43,525 nt of DNA from Streptomyces phaeofaciens (GCF_014648915.1 NZ_BMSA01000046.1:1-43525); one strand, 5' to 3'. Positions 1-8,407 are shown, counted from the stretch's first letter. Program-made: numbers and translations. The notes: generated by a model from the letters alone, not told the origin.

Positions 1-98
1 CTCCTGGCCACAGCCAGTTGATCACTGTGTTGCGACGACCCCTGGAATGCGCCTCATGGAGCGGGGGCTTCCTCGTGCGCGGCGCGGCCGGTGCCGGG

Positions 99-782
99 TC
101 AGTCGTCGGCCACCTGGATCAGCGCGGCGAAACGCTCGCCGTCCGTGCCCACGACGAGCCCGTCGAGCGTGCAGCCGACAAGCCCCTCCGAACTGACGTC
201 GTCGGTGTTCGACCACCAGCGCGCCCCGGGCCCTAGGCCGTGTCCGCAAAGTCCCGTCTGGCTCGCGACGCCCGGCACGCACGCTCGCCGCGTTGTCGGG
301 ATCACCCGCGTACACCCAGTACGCGGGCGACCCTCCGCCTTGCGATCGCACGCACCGGACGCCGCGAGCCCTGCCCTCCGGGCAGACGACGCCACTTTGC
401 GGTCACGACCTAGCAGTCCGACCACCCGTCCGGCGATCCGTTCGGCGTCGGCCCGGTCCATGAGGGCGTACTCGGGGAACAGCAGATCCGCGGCCGCGAA
501 CCGCGCCATCAGCGCGACGGCCTCGGCCGGGTCCTTCGGGTGCAGCGACCACTCGATCCGAGCGACGGGGACCGGACCGGCGCCGTACGTGTACCGGTGC
601 CAGTAGTCCTCGTACAGACCGAGGACCAGGGCGTGCACTTCCTCGGCGATCCTCCTGGTGAGGGGCCGGGCCGAGGTGTCGCTCGGGAGGAGGCCGGAGC
701 GGACGTGGACACGGTGTTCGTGGGCGAGGGCGCCGAGGAGGCTGCCCAACTCGTGGGCGGGACCGGTCGCTTCGCGCGGCAA
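99..782 (-). CDS. Hypothetical protein carrying an in-frame MITE-like insertion
   Basis: I do not recognise the family. The reading frame (227 codons) starts at a TTG with a strong GGGGGAG ribosome site at 787-793, just past the groEL terminator. The first ~123 residues look like normal coding (segments such as EVHALVLGLYEDYWHRYTYG and EWSLHPKDPAEAVALMARFA), and so do the last ~40 (WWSNTDDVSSEGLVGCTLDG). The 59 residues between them are Arg/Ala/Cys-rich and are encoded by the element at 237-409 plus one CTAG duplication. 173+4 bases equals 59 codons and the frame holds no stop, so the ORF reads through. Removing the insertion joins the halves as LLGPGARWW and gives a protein of about 168 residues. 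No catalytic motif, signal peptide or membrane segment is visible. Whether the extended protein folds is unknown; it may be functionally a pseudogene. Confidence 0.6.
   Translation of the reverse strand: MPREATGPAHELGSLLGALAHEHRVHVRSGLLPSDTSARPLTRRIAEEVHALVLGLYEDYWHRYTYGAGPVPVARIEWSLHPKDPAEAVALMARFAAADLLFPEYALMDRADAERIAGRVVGLLGRDRKVASSARRAGLAASGACDRKAEGRPRTGCTRVIPTTRRACVPGVASQTGLCGHGLGPGARWWSNTDDVSSEGLVGCTLDGLVVGTDGERFAALIQVADD
237..409. mobile_element. MITE-like element, 173 bp, flanked by CTAG duplications
   Basis: The ends are imperfect terminal inverted repeats of 22 bases, 18 matching: the left begins GCCGTGTCCGCAAAGT and the right, on the other strand, begins GTCGTGACCGCAAAGT. A CTAG tetramer lies directly outside each end (233-236 and 410-413), which fits the target duplication of IS5-type elements. 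The element is too short to encode a transposase, so it would need one in trans. It lies inside the hypothetical gene at 99-782 and keeps its frame. Confidence 0.75.
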
Positions 783-801
783 GGTACTCCCCCTGTGTAC
801 G

Positions 802-837
802 CCGAGACCCGGCACCCACCGGGGTGCCGGGTCTCGG
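802..837 (-). terminator. Rho-independent-type terminator after groEL
   Basis: A perfect 15-bp stem (CCGAGACCCGGCACC with its complement) and a 6-base loop lie 13 bases past the groEL stop codon. There is no T tract, as is usual for Streptomyces hairpin terminators. It separates the chaperonin operon from the hypothetical gene whose TTG start is at 782. Confidence 0.8.
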
Positions 838-850
838 TGATGCCGTGTGC

Positions 851-2476
851 TCAGTGGGAGTGGCCGTGGCCGTGACCCGCGGCGGCCGGCTCTTCCTCTT
901 CCTTCTTCTCGACGACCAGGGTCTCGGTCGTGAGGAGGAGGGAGGCGATGGAGGCGGCGTTCTCCAGGGCGGAGCGGGTGACCTTGACCGGGTCGATGAC
1001 GCCGGCCTTCACCAGGTCGCCGTACTCGCCGGTGGCGGCGTTGAAGCCCTGGCCCTTCTCCAGATCGGCGACCTTGGAGGTGATGACGTAGCCCTCCAGG
1101 CCGGCGTTCTCGGCGATCCAGCGCAGCGGCTCGACGACGGCGCGGCGGACGACGGCCACACCGGTCGCCTCGTCGCCCGTCTTGCCGAGGCCGCCCTCCA
1201 GGACCTTCGCGGCGTGGACCAGAGCGGAGCCACCACCGGAGACGATGCCCTCCTCGACCGCGGCGCGGGTCGCGGAGATGGCGTCCTCCAGACGGTGCTT
1301 CTTCTCCTTCAGCTCCACCTCGGTGGCGGCGCCGACCTTGATCACGCACACGCCGCCGGCCAGCTTCGCGAGGCGCTCCTGGAGCTTCTCGCGGTCCCAG
1401 TCGGAGTCCGTGTTCTCGATCTCGGCCTTGATCTGCGCGACGCGGCCCGTGACCTCGGAGGAGTCGCCGGCACCGTCGACGACCGTGGTGTCGTCCTTGG
1501 TGACGGTGACGCGGCGGGCGGAGCCCAGCACGTCGATGCCGACCTGGTCGAGCTTGAGGCCGACCTCCTCGGAGATGACGGTGGCGCCGGTGAGGACGGC
1601 CAGGTCCTGGAGCATCGCCTTGCGACGGTCACCGAAGCCGGGGGCCTTGACGGCGACCGCGTTGAACGTGCCGCGGATCTTGTTGACGACGAGGGTGGAG
1701 AGCGCCTCGCCCTCCAGGTCCTCGGCGATGATCAGCAGCGGCTTCGAGGAGTTGGTCTGGATGACCTTCTCGAGCAGCGGCAGCAGGTCGGAGATCGAGG
1801 AGATCTTGCCCTGGTTGATGAGGATGTAGGGGTCCTCGAGGACGGCCTCCATGCGCTCCTGGTCCGTCACGAAGTACGGCGACAGGTAGCCCTTGTCGAA
1901 GGCCATGCCCTCGGTGAAGTCCAGCTCCAGGCCGAAGGTGTTGGACTCCTCGACGGTGATGACACCGTCCTTGCCGACCTTGTCCATCGCCTCGGCGATG
2001 AGCTCGCCGACCTGGCTGTCCTGGGCGGACAGCGCGGCGACGGCGGCGATGTCGGACTTCTCGTCGATCGGGCGGGCGGTCGCCAGCAGATCGTCGGAGA
2101 TGGCCTTGACGGCGGCGTCGATGCCCTTCTTCAGGGCGGCCGGGGAGGCACCCGCGGCAACGTTCTTCAGACCCTCGCGCACCAGCGCCTGGGCGAGCAC
2201 GGTGGCGGTGGTCGTACCGTCACCCGCGATGTCGTTGGTCTTGGTCGCCACCTCCTTCACCAGCTGGGCGCCGAGGTTCTCGTACGGGTCCTCGAGCTCG
2301 ACCTCGCGGGCGATCGTGACACCGTCGTTGGTGATGGTGGGGGCGCCGAACTTCTTGTCGATGACGACGTTGCGGCCCTTGGGGCCGATCGTCACCTTGA
2401 CCGTGTCGGCAAGCTTGTTGACGCCGCGCTCGAGGGCGCGACGGGCGTCCTCGTCGAACTTCAGGATCTTCGCCAT
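851..2476 (-). CDS. groEL1: 60-kDa chaperonin GroEL1
   Basis: This cytoplasmic ATP-driven folding chaperone is 541 residues, full length for the family. It opens MAKILKFDEDARRALERGVN and shows the ATP-binding GDGTTTATVLAQ segment near residue 85 and the VEEGIVSGGG segment near residue 400. The tail GHGHGHSH is His-rich. That marks the GroEL1 paralogue encoded with groES in actinobacteria; GroEL2 paralogues usually stand alone and end in a Gly-Met-rich tail. It lies 112 bases downstream of groES in the same transcription unit, with a hairpin between them. Heat-shock control is expected through the HrcA operators upstream of groES. The ATG start is supported by the conserved N-terminus. Confidence 0.98.
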   Translation of the reverse strand: MAKILKFDEDARRALERGVNKLADTVKVTIGPKGRNVVIDKKFGAPTITNDGVTIAREVELEDPYENLGAQLVKEVATKTNDIAGDGTTTATVLAQALVREGLKNVAAGASPAALKKGIDAAVKAISDDLLATARPIDEKSDIAAVAALSAQDSQVGELIAEAMDKVGKDGVITVEESNTFGLELDFTEGMAFDKGYLSPYFVTDQERMEAVLEDPYILINQGKISSISDLLPLLEKVIQTNSSKPLLIIAEDLEGEALSTLVVNKIRGTFNAVAVKAPGFGDRRKAMLQDLAVLTGATVISEEVGLKLDQVGIDVLGSARRVTVTKDDTTVVDGAGDSSEVTGRVAQIKAEIENTDSDWDREKLQERLAKLAGGVCVIKVGAATEVELKEKKHRLEDAISATRAAVEEGIVSGGGSALVHAAKVLEGGLGKTGDEATGVAVVRRAVVEPLRWIAENAGLEGYVITSKVADLEKGQGFNAATGEYGDLVKAGVIDPVKVTRSALENAASIASLLLTTETLVVEKKEEEEPAAAGHGHGHSH

Positions 2477-2514
2477 GGGAGCGGTTCAGCCCTCTCGGAA
2501 AATGTGGGAGAAAC

Positions 2515-2570
2515 GAACTGCGCCCCCAGCGCCCGGCTTCACTAAGTCGCGGGGGCCAGGAGCGCAGTTC
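2515..2570 (-). other. Intercistronic hairpin between groES and groEL1
   Basis: GAACTGCGC at 2515-2523 pairs perfectly with its complement at 2562-2570, and the bases inside extend the stem imperfectly through GC-rich stretches. It fills about half of the 112-base groES-groEL gap and ends about 38 bases before the groEL start. It could be an mRNA processing or stability site, or a partial attenuator that sets the groES:groEL ratio. The fold is visible; the role is inferred. Confidence 0.55.
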
Positions 2571-2588
2571 ACTGCAAAACTGGGTGAA

Positions 2589-2897
2589 TTACTTCTCGAT
2601 GATCGCGAGCACGTCGCGAGCCGAGAGGACGAGGTACTCCTCGCCGTTGTACTTCACCTCGGTGCCGCCGTACTTGCTGTACAGAACGACGTCGCCGACC
2701 TTGACGTCGAGCGGCAGGCGCTCGCCGTTCTCGAAGCGACCCGGGCCCACGGCGAGGACGGCGCCCTCCTGGGGCTTCTCCTTCGCGGTGTCCGGGATGA
2801 CCAGGCCAGAGGCGGTGGTCTGCTCGGCGTCGAGCGGCTGGACCACAATGCGGTCCTCGAGCGGCTTGATGGCAACCTTGGAGCTGGTGGTCGTCAC
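2589..2897 (-). CDS. groES: 10-kDa co-chaperonin GroES
   Basis: The protein has 102 residues, the usual length, and caps the GroEL ring to form the folding chamber. The family signature is clear: PLEDRIVVQPLDAEQTTASG includes the mobile loop that contacts GroEL, followed by VLAVGPGR and GDVVLYSKYGGTEVKYNGEE. The start is GTG, preceded by a near-perfect GGGGGAGG site 7 bases upstream. It is the first gene of the operon, with two CIRCE elements and a vegetative-type promoter about 110-160 bases upstream. Confidence 0.98.
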   Translation of the reverse strand: MTTTSSKVAIKPLEDRIVVQPLDAEQTTASGLVIPDTAKEKPQEGAVLAVGPGRFENGERLPLDVKVGDVVLYSKYGGTEVKYNGEEYLVLSARDVLAIIEK

Positions 2898-2994
2898 GAT
2901 CCGACCTCCCCCTTCGGAGATCTCACGGGGCTAACTGTCTGAGGTGGCGACCAGGTGGATCCGTCGTCGCGGGTGCCGGACCTGCCCGTCGCTA

Positions 2995-3021
2995 TTGGCA
3001 CTCTCCAGGGGTGAGTGCCAG
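2995..3021. promoter_or_regulatory. CIRCE operator 1 (HrcA site) upstream of groES
   Basis: TTGGCACTC and GAGTGCCAG are separated by 9 bases; the known CIRCE consensus is TTAGCACTC-N9-GAGTGCTAA. It covers the predicted transcription start (about 3020), so bound HrcA would block initiation. Confidence 0.9.
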
Positions 3022-3026
3022 AAGCG

Positions 3027-3056
3027 AGACTATGACCGCGATTAGCACTCGGTCAA
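3027..3056 (-). promoter_or_regulatory. groES-groEL1 promoter
   Basis: On the minus strand, TTGACC (3056-3051) and TAGTCT (3032-3027) are spaced 18 bases apart, a vegetative (HrdB-type) layout. The -35 lies in the spacer of CIRCE 2 and the predicted start lies at CIRCE 1, so both operators overlap the polymerase footprint. Confidence 0.75.
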
Positions 3057-3068
3057 GCGGAGTGCCAA
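3042..3068. promoter_or_regulatory. CIRCE operator 2 (HrcA site) upstream of groES
   Basis: TTAGCACTC-N9-GAGTGCCAA, one base off the CIRCE consensus. Its centre is 47 bases from that of operator 1, and the promoter -35 sits in its 9-base spacer. Confidence 0.92.
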
Positions 3069-3175
3069 TCCCCGCGGCGCGTCGGCCCGATTTCGGCACC
3101 CTGTGCCGGTGCGGTCGCCCTCCGGGACCGCGCGGGTGCCGGCCGCGCCGTTCTCTTTCGTGGCCCTGGGGGCGG

Positions 3176-3191
3176 GGCCTACCGGTAGGCC
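3176..3191 (-). terminator. Possible terminator after the second deacetylase
   Basis: GGCCTACCGGTAGGCC is a perfect 16-bp palindrome that overlaps the stop codon of the deacetylase ending at 3191. It can fold as a 6-bp stem with a 4-base loop. The short stem and lack of a T tract make this weak. Confidence 0.35.
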
Positions 3192-4036
3192 TACAGGTAG
3201 TCCTCCAGCCGTCCCACCCTCAGGCCCTGGTCCTGCACCCGGCGCAGCAGTCGTGTCGTGCGTTCCCGCAGGGTCGGGCCGAGCATCTCGTCCGGGTCCA
3301 CGGCGATGATGTCGCCGGGGCGCAGGCGGTGGGTGCCGTGGGTGTAGGCGAGGTCGGCGGGGCCCATCGAGGCGCGCCACAGGACGAGCGCCGTGATGCC
3401 GCAGTCGGCGGCGGCGCGCAGGGTGGTGGTGTCGTACGTGCCGTAGGGCGGACGGAAGAAGCGGGGGCGCAGGCCGAAGCGGGCGTGGAGCTTCTCCTGC
3501 TGGCCGCAGATCTCGGCGCGCTGTCCGGCGTACGGCAGGCCGCGCAGGGCCGCGTGGTCGAGGGTGTGGTTCTGCAGGCTCGCGCCGACGGACTGCAGCC
3601 GGGCGAAGTGCCCGTAGCCGGGGCCGACCACGCTGTCCGTGAGGAACATGCTCACCGGGAGGCGCAGTTCGCGGACCATGTCGACGAAGCGGGGGTCGCG
3701 TTCGGCGCCGTCGTCGTAGGTGAGGAAGACGACCGGGTCGCGGGTGGCGACGCGGTCGACGACCGGCGGGAGTCCCGCGGCGCCGGAGTTCCCGGAGGCG
3801 GGGCTGCCCGACAGGGGGCGGGCGGGCCGGTCCGGCCGGGCGGGTGCGGGGGCGAGCGGTGCCGTCAGGCCCCACCGGCGGTACGACTGCCGGCCGTCGG
3901 GGCGGGCTTCGCTCGGGTGGACCCGCTCGGCGGCCTTCTTGCCCAGCCGTTCGATCGGGTCGACCGACTGGGCGCAGCCGCTCAGTGCCGCGACCGCCAG
4001 CGCCAGCGTGACGGCCACCAGCCCCCGCGTCCTCAC
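3191..4036 (-). CDS. Polysaccharide deacetylase (NodB/CE4 type), lipoprotein
   Basis: This is a 281-residue exported lipoprotein. The start is GTG, overlapping the stop of the upstream paralogue as GTGA, which implies translational coupling. The N-terminus VRTRGLVAVTLALAVAALSG followed by Cys is a good lipoprotein signal. The CE4 motifs appear in order: VVFLTYDDGAE (first motif, catalytic and metal Asp), NHTLDH (H-T-x-x-H metal motif) and FRPPYG (third motif). The family removes acetyl groups from N-acetylglucosamine polymers such as peptidoglycan or chitin; the substrate here is not shown. A longer frame would start upstream inside the neighbour but would lose the signal peptide. Confidence 0.85.
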   Translation of the reverse strand: MRTRGLVAVTLALAVAALSGCAQSVDPIERLGKKAAERVHPSEARPDGRQSYRRWGLTAPLAPAPARPDRPARPLSGSPASGNSGAAGLPPVVDRVATRDPVVFLTYDDGAERDPRFVDMVRELRLPVSMFLTDSVVGPGYGHFARLQSVGASLQNHTLDHAALRGLPYAGQRAEICGQQEKLHARFGLRPRFFRPPYGTYDTTTLRAAADCGITALVLWRASMGPADLAYTHGTHRLRPGDIIAVDPDEMLGPTLRERTTRLLRRVQDQGLRVGRLEDYL

Positions 4037-5067
4037 AGGTAGTCCTCCAGGCGTGCCACCGCGTACCCCTTGTCCGTGACCTTGTTCAGGAACCGGCGGA
4101 CCATGTCGGGCATGGTGCCCTTCCAGTCGCCCCGGCCGCGGAAGTGGCTCAGGACGATGTCGCCGGGGTGGAGGTCCCGGTCCCACTCGCGGTACTCCCA
4201 GTGGTCGACGAAGACCTCCTCCGCCCAGAGTGGCGCGTACTTCACCCCGCAGGACTTCGCGGCGATGAGCGTGTCGCGGTTGTAGTTGCCGAACGGCGGC
4301 CGGAAGAGGGTGGGCCGTTTGCCGTACTGCTCGCGGATCACCTGCTGCATGCCGCAGATCTCGTGCCTCTGCCGTCGGTAGGACAGGCCGGGCAGATAGG
4401 GGTGGTGGAGCGTGTGGTTGTTCAGGACCACGCCCCGGTCGCGCATCTTCCTGAAGTAGGCGTAGTCGTCGTTGATGACGTAGTCGCTGAGGAACGCCGT
4501 GTACGGGACCTTCAGTTCGCTCATCATCCGCAGGAAGTCGGGGTCCTTCTCGGCGCCGTCGTCGATGGTGAGGAAGACGACCTTCTGCCGGGTCGGGACC
4601 GTGGTGAAGACCGGCGGCAGGCCGAGTTCCTCGTGGCCGTCGACCTCGAAGCCCTCGCGGGTGCTGATGGGCGGCTTGCTCGCGGGCGGCGCCGGCGGGG
4701 TGAGCGGGACCTTCTTCAGGCCCCAGCGTCTGGCGGCGGCGACCTTGGCCGTGCGTTCGGCGTGGAGCCGGTCGGCGTAGGAGAGCGGGGTCTCGGCGGG
4801 GGGTGCCGCGGCGCCGGACCGCCGGCCGGGGGCCGGATCGGCGCCGCCGTCCGCGCCGCCCTGGACGCAGCCCGACCCGATCGCGGTCAGGGCCAGCATC
4901 GCGATGCCGCCACGGATCCCGGCGCGCCGGCGCGCGGCACGTGCGGTGCGCGCGCCGGCCTGGGCCGTTCCGGATGCCTGGGCACGGGCACGGCGCCCAG
5001 CCTCCGGCACACCGCTCCCCGTCCCCCCAGACGCACCATTCTTGTCATTTTGTACGACAGGTCCCAT
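4033..5067 (-). CDS. Polysaccharide deacetylase (NodB/CE4 type), membrane-tethered
   Basis: At 344 residues, this is the upstream paralogue of the next gene. A long basic, Ala-rich N-terminus leads into IAMLALTAIGSGC, which looks like a signal with a lipid-attachment Cys, though Gly rather than Leu/Val/Ile at -3 makes the lipobox non-canonical. CE4 motifs: VVFLTIDDGAE, NHTLHHPYL (H-T-x-x-H) and FRPPFG. The two copies share layout and end identically (ARLEDYL / GRLEDYL), so they arose by duplication. Their coupling suggests work on the same wall polymer at different sites or stages, which is inference. The ATG is taken as the start; GAGGAT lies upstream at a loose spacing. Confidence 0.85.
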   Translation of the reverse strand: MGPVVQNDKNGASGGTGSGVPEAGRRARAQASGTAQAGARTARAARRRAGIRGGIAMLALTAIGSGCVQGGADGGADPAPGRRSGAAAPPAETPLSYADRLHAERTAKVAAARRWGLKKVPLTPPAPPASKPPISTREGFEVDGHEELGLPPVFTTVPTRQKVVFLTIDDGAEKDPDFLRMMSELKVPYTAFLSDYVINDDYAYFRKMRDRGVVLNNHTLHHPYLPGLSYRRQRHEICGMQQVIREQYGKRPTLFRPPFGNYNRDTLIAAKSCGVKYAPLWAEEVFVDHWEYREWDRDLHPGDIVLSHFRGRGDWKGTMPDMVRRFLNKVTDKGYAVARLEDYL

Positions 5068-5145
5068 GGCGCCGGATCCTCGCAGTCACCCCCGGCAAAC
5101 CCGGCCCGACACCGCCACCGGAGGCACACCGTCCACCGACTGGCC

Positions 5146-5151
5146 CACAAT
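5146..5151 (+). promoter_or_regulatory. Candidate -10 of a leaderless start (methyltransferase)
   Basis: CACAAT lies 6 bases before the GTG at 5158 and there is no Shine-Dalgarno, as expected for a leaderless mRNA. No convincing -35 was found. Confidence 0.35.
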
Positions 5152-5157
5152 GACCCG

Positions 5158-6354
5158 GTGAACGACCTCGCCCCGCTCCTCACCCCCGAGGGCCGCGCCC
5201 TCCTCGACGCCGTGCACGGCACCGCACCCGCCGACGAACTCGCCGTCGCCACCCGGCTCCGCCGCGACCACCCCGCCGACCTGGTGTCCGCCGCCCTCGG
5301 ACAGGCCCGGCTGCGGCAGCGGGCGGAGGCGAAGTTCGGTGCCGAGGACGCCCGGCGGATGTTCTTCACGCCGAACGGCGTCGAGCAGTCGACCCGCGCG
5401 AGCGTCGCGGCCTACCGGGCGCAGCGGATGAAGGCGCTGGGCATCACCTCCGTCGCCGACCTGTGCTGCGGGATCGGCGGTGACGCGATCGCGCTCGCCC
5501 GCGCCGGGATCCGGGTGCTCGCCGTCGACCGCGACCCGCTGACCGCGGCGGCGGCACGGGCGAACGCCGACGCGCTCGGGCTGGCCGGCCTCGTCGAGGT
5601 ACGGGAGGCGGACGTCACGGAGGTGGACACCGGCGGGTACGACGCCGTGTTCGTGGACCCGGGCCGGCGGGGCGGACGCGGCCGGATCTTCGATCCCGAG
5701 GCCTACTCACCGCCCCTGTCCTGGGCGATCGGCGCCGCTCTCGCCGCTCCCCGCGCCGCCCTGAAGATCGCGCCCGGCGTGCCGCACGAGGCGATCCCCG
5801 CGGACGCCGAGGCCGAGTGGATCTCCGACGGCGGGGACGTGAAGGAGGCCGTGCTGTGGTTCGGCACCGCGCCGGGGGCCGTCCGGGCGACCCTGCTGCC
5901 GGGGCCGCGCACGCTGCTCGGCACCGGCCTGCCCGACCCGGACGTCCGCCCCGTCGGCCGCTACCTGTACGAGCCCGACGGCGCCGTCATCCGGGCCCAT
6001 CTGGTGGCCGAGGTCGCCCGGCACCTCGACGGCGGGCTGATCGACGAGACCATCGCCTACATCACCGCGGACACCCTCCGCCCCACCCCGTACGCCACCG
6101 CCTACGAGATCACCGACCGGCTCCACTTCAGCGTGAAGAGGCTGAAGGCCCTGCTGAGGGAACGGCAGGTCGGCATCCTGACGGTGAAGAAGCGCGGCTC
6201 GGCGGTGGAACCGGAGGAGCTGCGCAGGAAGGTGCTCCCCAAGCCGCACGGGCCGCACGCGGTGACCGTGTTCCTGACCCGGGTGGCGGGGGCCCCGACG
6301 ATGCTCCTCGGGTCCCCCGCCGCCCCGGCGGCTACTGCCGGTGGACCGTCTTGA
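5158..6354 (+). CDS. Class I SAM-dependent methyltransferase, THUMP-like C-terminus
   Basis: 398 residues. A Rossmann-type SAM pocket is visible: VADLCCGIGGDAIALARAGI (about residues 98-117), then VLAVDRDPLTAAAARAN and a YDAVFVDPGRRGGRGR motif in the position of the catalytic loop. The C-terminal third (ITDRLHFSVKRLKALLRERQ, GILTVKKRGSAVEPEELRRK) matches the THUMP-like domain seen at the end of these actinobacterial methyltransferases, which suggests an RNA substrate. The GTG was chosen because it opens the conserved region and has a -10-like box 6 bases upstream. Transcription diverges from the deacetylase pair, and the 3' end overlaps the convergent secreted-protein gene by 23 bases. The substrate is unknown. 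Confidence 0.85.
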   Translation: MNDLAPLLTPEGRALLDAVHGTAPADELAVATRLRRDHPADLVSAALGQARLRQRAEAKFGAEDARRMFFTPNGVEQSTRASVAAYRAQRMKALGITSVADLCCGIGGDAIALARAGIRVLAVDRDPLTAAAARANADALGLAGLVEVREADVTEVDTGGYDAVFVDPGRRGGRGRIFDPEAYSPPLSWAIGAALAAPRAALKIAPGVPHEAIPADAEAEWISDGGDVKEAVLWFGTAPGAVRATLLPGPRTLLGTGLPDPDVRPVGRYLYEPDGAVIRAHLVAEVARHLDGGLIDETIAYITADTLRPTPYATAYEITDRLHFSVKRLKALLRERQVGILTVKKRGSAVEPEELRRKVLPKPHGPHAVTVFLTRVAGAPTMLLGSPAAPAATAGGPS

Positions 6355-8376
6355 GGCGGTCCATGGTGGGGTCGGCGCCGGCCGGCCCCGAGCGCTCCAG
6401 CGTGGCCTCCTGGCCGTCGTTGGTGCGCAGCGCGAACGTCGTCGCGCTCGTGGCCGCCGGGATGACGCCGTTGTAGTACGGGCGGTAGTCGAACCAGCTG
6501 CTGCCCGCGCTGATCGAGGCACCCACGGTGTTCACCGCCTCGGTGGTGACGGCGCCGGTGTTGCCGAAGGCGGCGGTGAAGCCGGTGCTCGCGGACTCGC
6601 GCAGCAGATAGCTCTTGACCTCGGTGGACAGGGCCGAGCGGCCGGTCCACAGCAGTGGTCCGAAGACGTTCATCGCGGCGGCCGCGGACACCCCGTCCCG
6701 CCACTGGCCGGTGAAGGCGAGCGAGGTCTGGCCGGGCGCGCTCCACCAGAACTTGGCGATGTTGACCGAGATCGCCGCGTCCGTGCTGCCCGAGATCGGG
6801 TAGTAGTAGTACGTCGACGGCCACCGGGAGAAGCTCGTGTGGGTGAGCGCGTACTTCGCCGCCGAACCGACGGGGATGACCATGGTCTTGGCGGGGTTCA
6901 GACTGTTGAGGTACGACTTCACCGACGCGGTCAGCTTGTTGCCGTTGGTGAGGACCACGCCGCCCGCGCTGCCGCTGCCCTCGGCGCTCGCCGCGGAGGC
7001 CGCGGACAGGGCCGCGCGGTACTCGGTGCCGCCGGCGAGGAAGACGTACTTCGGGGCGGTGGTGACGGCCTTCGCGACGGCGACCGAGGTCGCGTAGCGG
7101 TCGGCGCCGGACAGCCGCTTCGGGACGTAGCCGAGGGACGTCAGCTGGGTGGCGACGGTACCGCTCAGGACGGACGTGCCGCCGACGAGGTACACGGTCT
7201 TCCCCGGCTTCAGCGACCGCTTCAGCTCCTTCTTCACCGCCGACGACAGCCCCGACTTCGGGGTCAGCAGCACCGGGCCCTGCTTCTTGCCGGCCAGGGC
7301 GGGCGCGGTGACGGAGTACGCCGCGTCGTCCTGGTTGACGAGCACCGCGGACTTGGCGTTCATCAGGCCGGGGACGCTCTCGCCGATCGTGTTCCAGGTC
7401 CAGCGGGAGGCGGCGATGTTGGTCGCGTAGGCGTCCGAGCCCCAGACCCGGCCGACGCCGTTCTTGCGCAGCGGCTGCCAGCTGGGGTTGTTGACGGAGC
7501 TGCTGCGCGAGGCGTCCGTGACGGGGGTCGGCTCGCCGGTGGCCGCATCGACGTACTTGATGGTGTGTACGTCGTTGCTGTTCGGCGAGGTGTGGGCGTC
7601 GAGGACGATGCGCTTGCCGGTGGGCGACCAGGACGGGTTGGCGTACCGGTCCGGGCCGGTGGTGAGCTGCTTGACCTCGGTGCCGTCGGCCTTCGCGAGG
7701 AAGACCTGCGGGGTGCCGTCGATGTCCTTGCGGACGAACGCCAGCTTGGTGCCGTCCGGGGAGAAGGCGGGCTGCTCGGCGTCGGTCAGGACGCGCTTGA
7801 CGGTCTGCGCGGTGCCGTCGAAGACCCATACGCCGGGCGTGCCGGTGCAGTTGGCGGTGCGGCGTTCGAAGGCGAGCAGGCCGTTCACGTTCACGGTCGG
7901 CTCGCTGTCGCAGACGGTGGACGGTTCCTGGGCCGCCGTCAGCAGCGGGCGGGGCGCCCACGCGCCGTCGGAGGGGCCGTGGACGATCTGGCCGCCGGTG
8001 GCGAAGACGACGTAGCGGCCTCCCCACCAGAAGGCCAGGTCCTCGTACGGGGCGCTGGAGCGCACGTCCTGCGCCCACGGCAGGGTGATCCTGCCGGTGC
8101 CGTTGGGGCGCACGCTGGAGATCTGGCTCCAGGAGGAGATCACCCGGCTGCCGTCCGGGGCCCAGGCGGCGTAGTTGTCGACGTTGGGGATGGAGGTGCC
8201 CGCGCTGGTGGCGGGGTCGATCAGCAGGCCGCCGTCGTTGAGGATCCGTCCCTCGGTGCCGGGCCAGGGGCCCGCGTCGTCGGCGGCGGCACCCGGCGCG
8301 GTCGCCAGGGTGCCCACGGCGGCGAGCGCCGCCGCGGTGGCGAGCGCCGCGGCACGGCGGCGCGTGAACATTCTCA
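6332..8376 (-). CDS. Secreted TolB-like beta-propeller protein with cell wall-binding type 2 repeats
   Basis: About 681 residues, exported: FTRRRAAALATAAALAAVGT, then a hydrophobic stretch and an APGAAADD cleavage region. Residues ~40-330 carry repeated propeller-blade motifs (WAPDGSRVISSWS, AFSPDGTKLAFVRK, SWSPTGKRIVLDAH) of the WD40/PD40 type. The C-terminal half carries repeats that resemble the cell wall-binding type 2 family, seen in VYLVGGTSVLSG followed by RLSGADRYATSVAVAK, and in VFLAGGTEYRAALSAASA. That family anchors clostridial surface proteins non-covalently to wall polymers. The likely role is a wall-attached recognition or scaffold protein; no catalytic residues are seen. A TTG at 8376 sits 8 bases after a GGGGGG ribosome site; an ATG follows two codons later at 8370. 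Confidence 0.75.
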
Positions 8377-8407
8377 AGTTGTCGTCCCCCCAGGGATCAC
8401 ACGTCAC

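Noticed and set aside
22..351. Minus-strand reading frame with YWVYAGDPDNAAS, recalling transposase remains
   Set aside because: It is a different frame across the 173-bp element; the element is too short to hold a transposase and the host gene frame explains the region better.
824..2545. Long plus-strand open frame antisense to groEL
   Set aside because: GC-rich shadow of groEL with Leu/Val/Asp/Gly-only composition and no domain.
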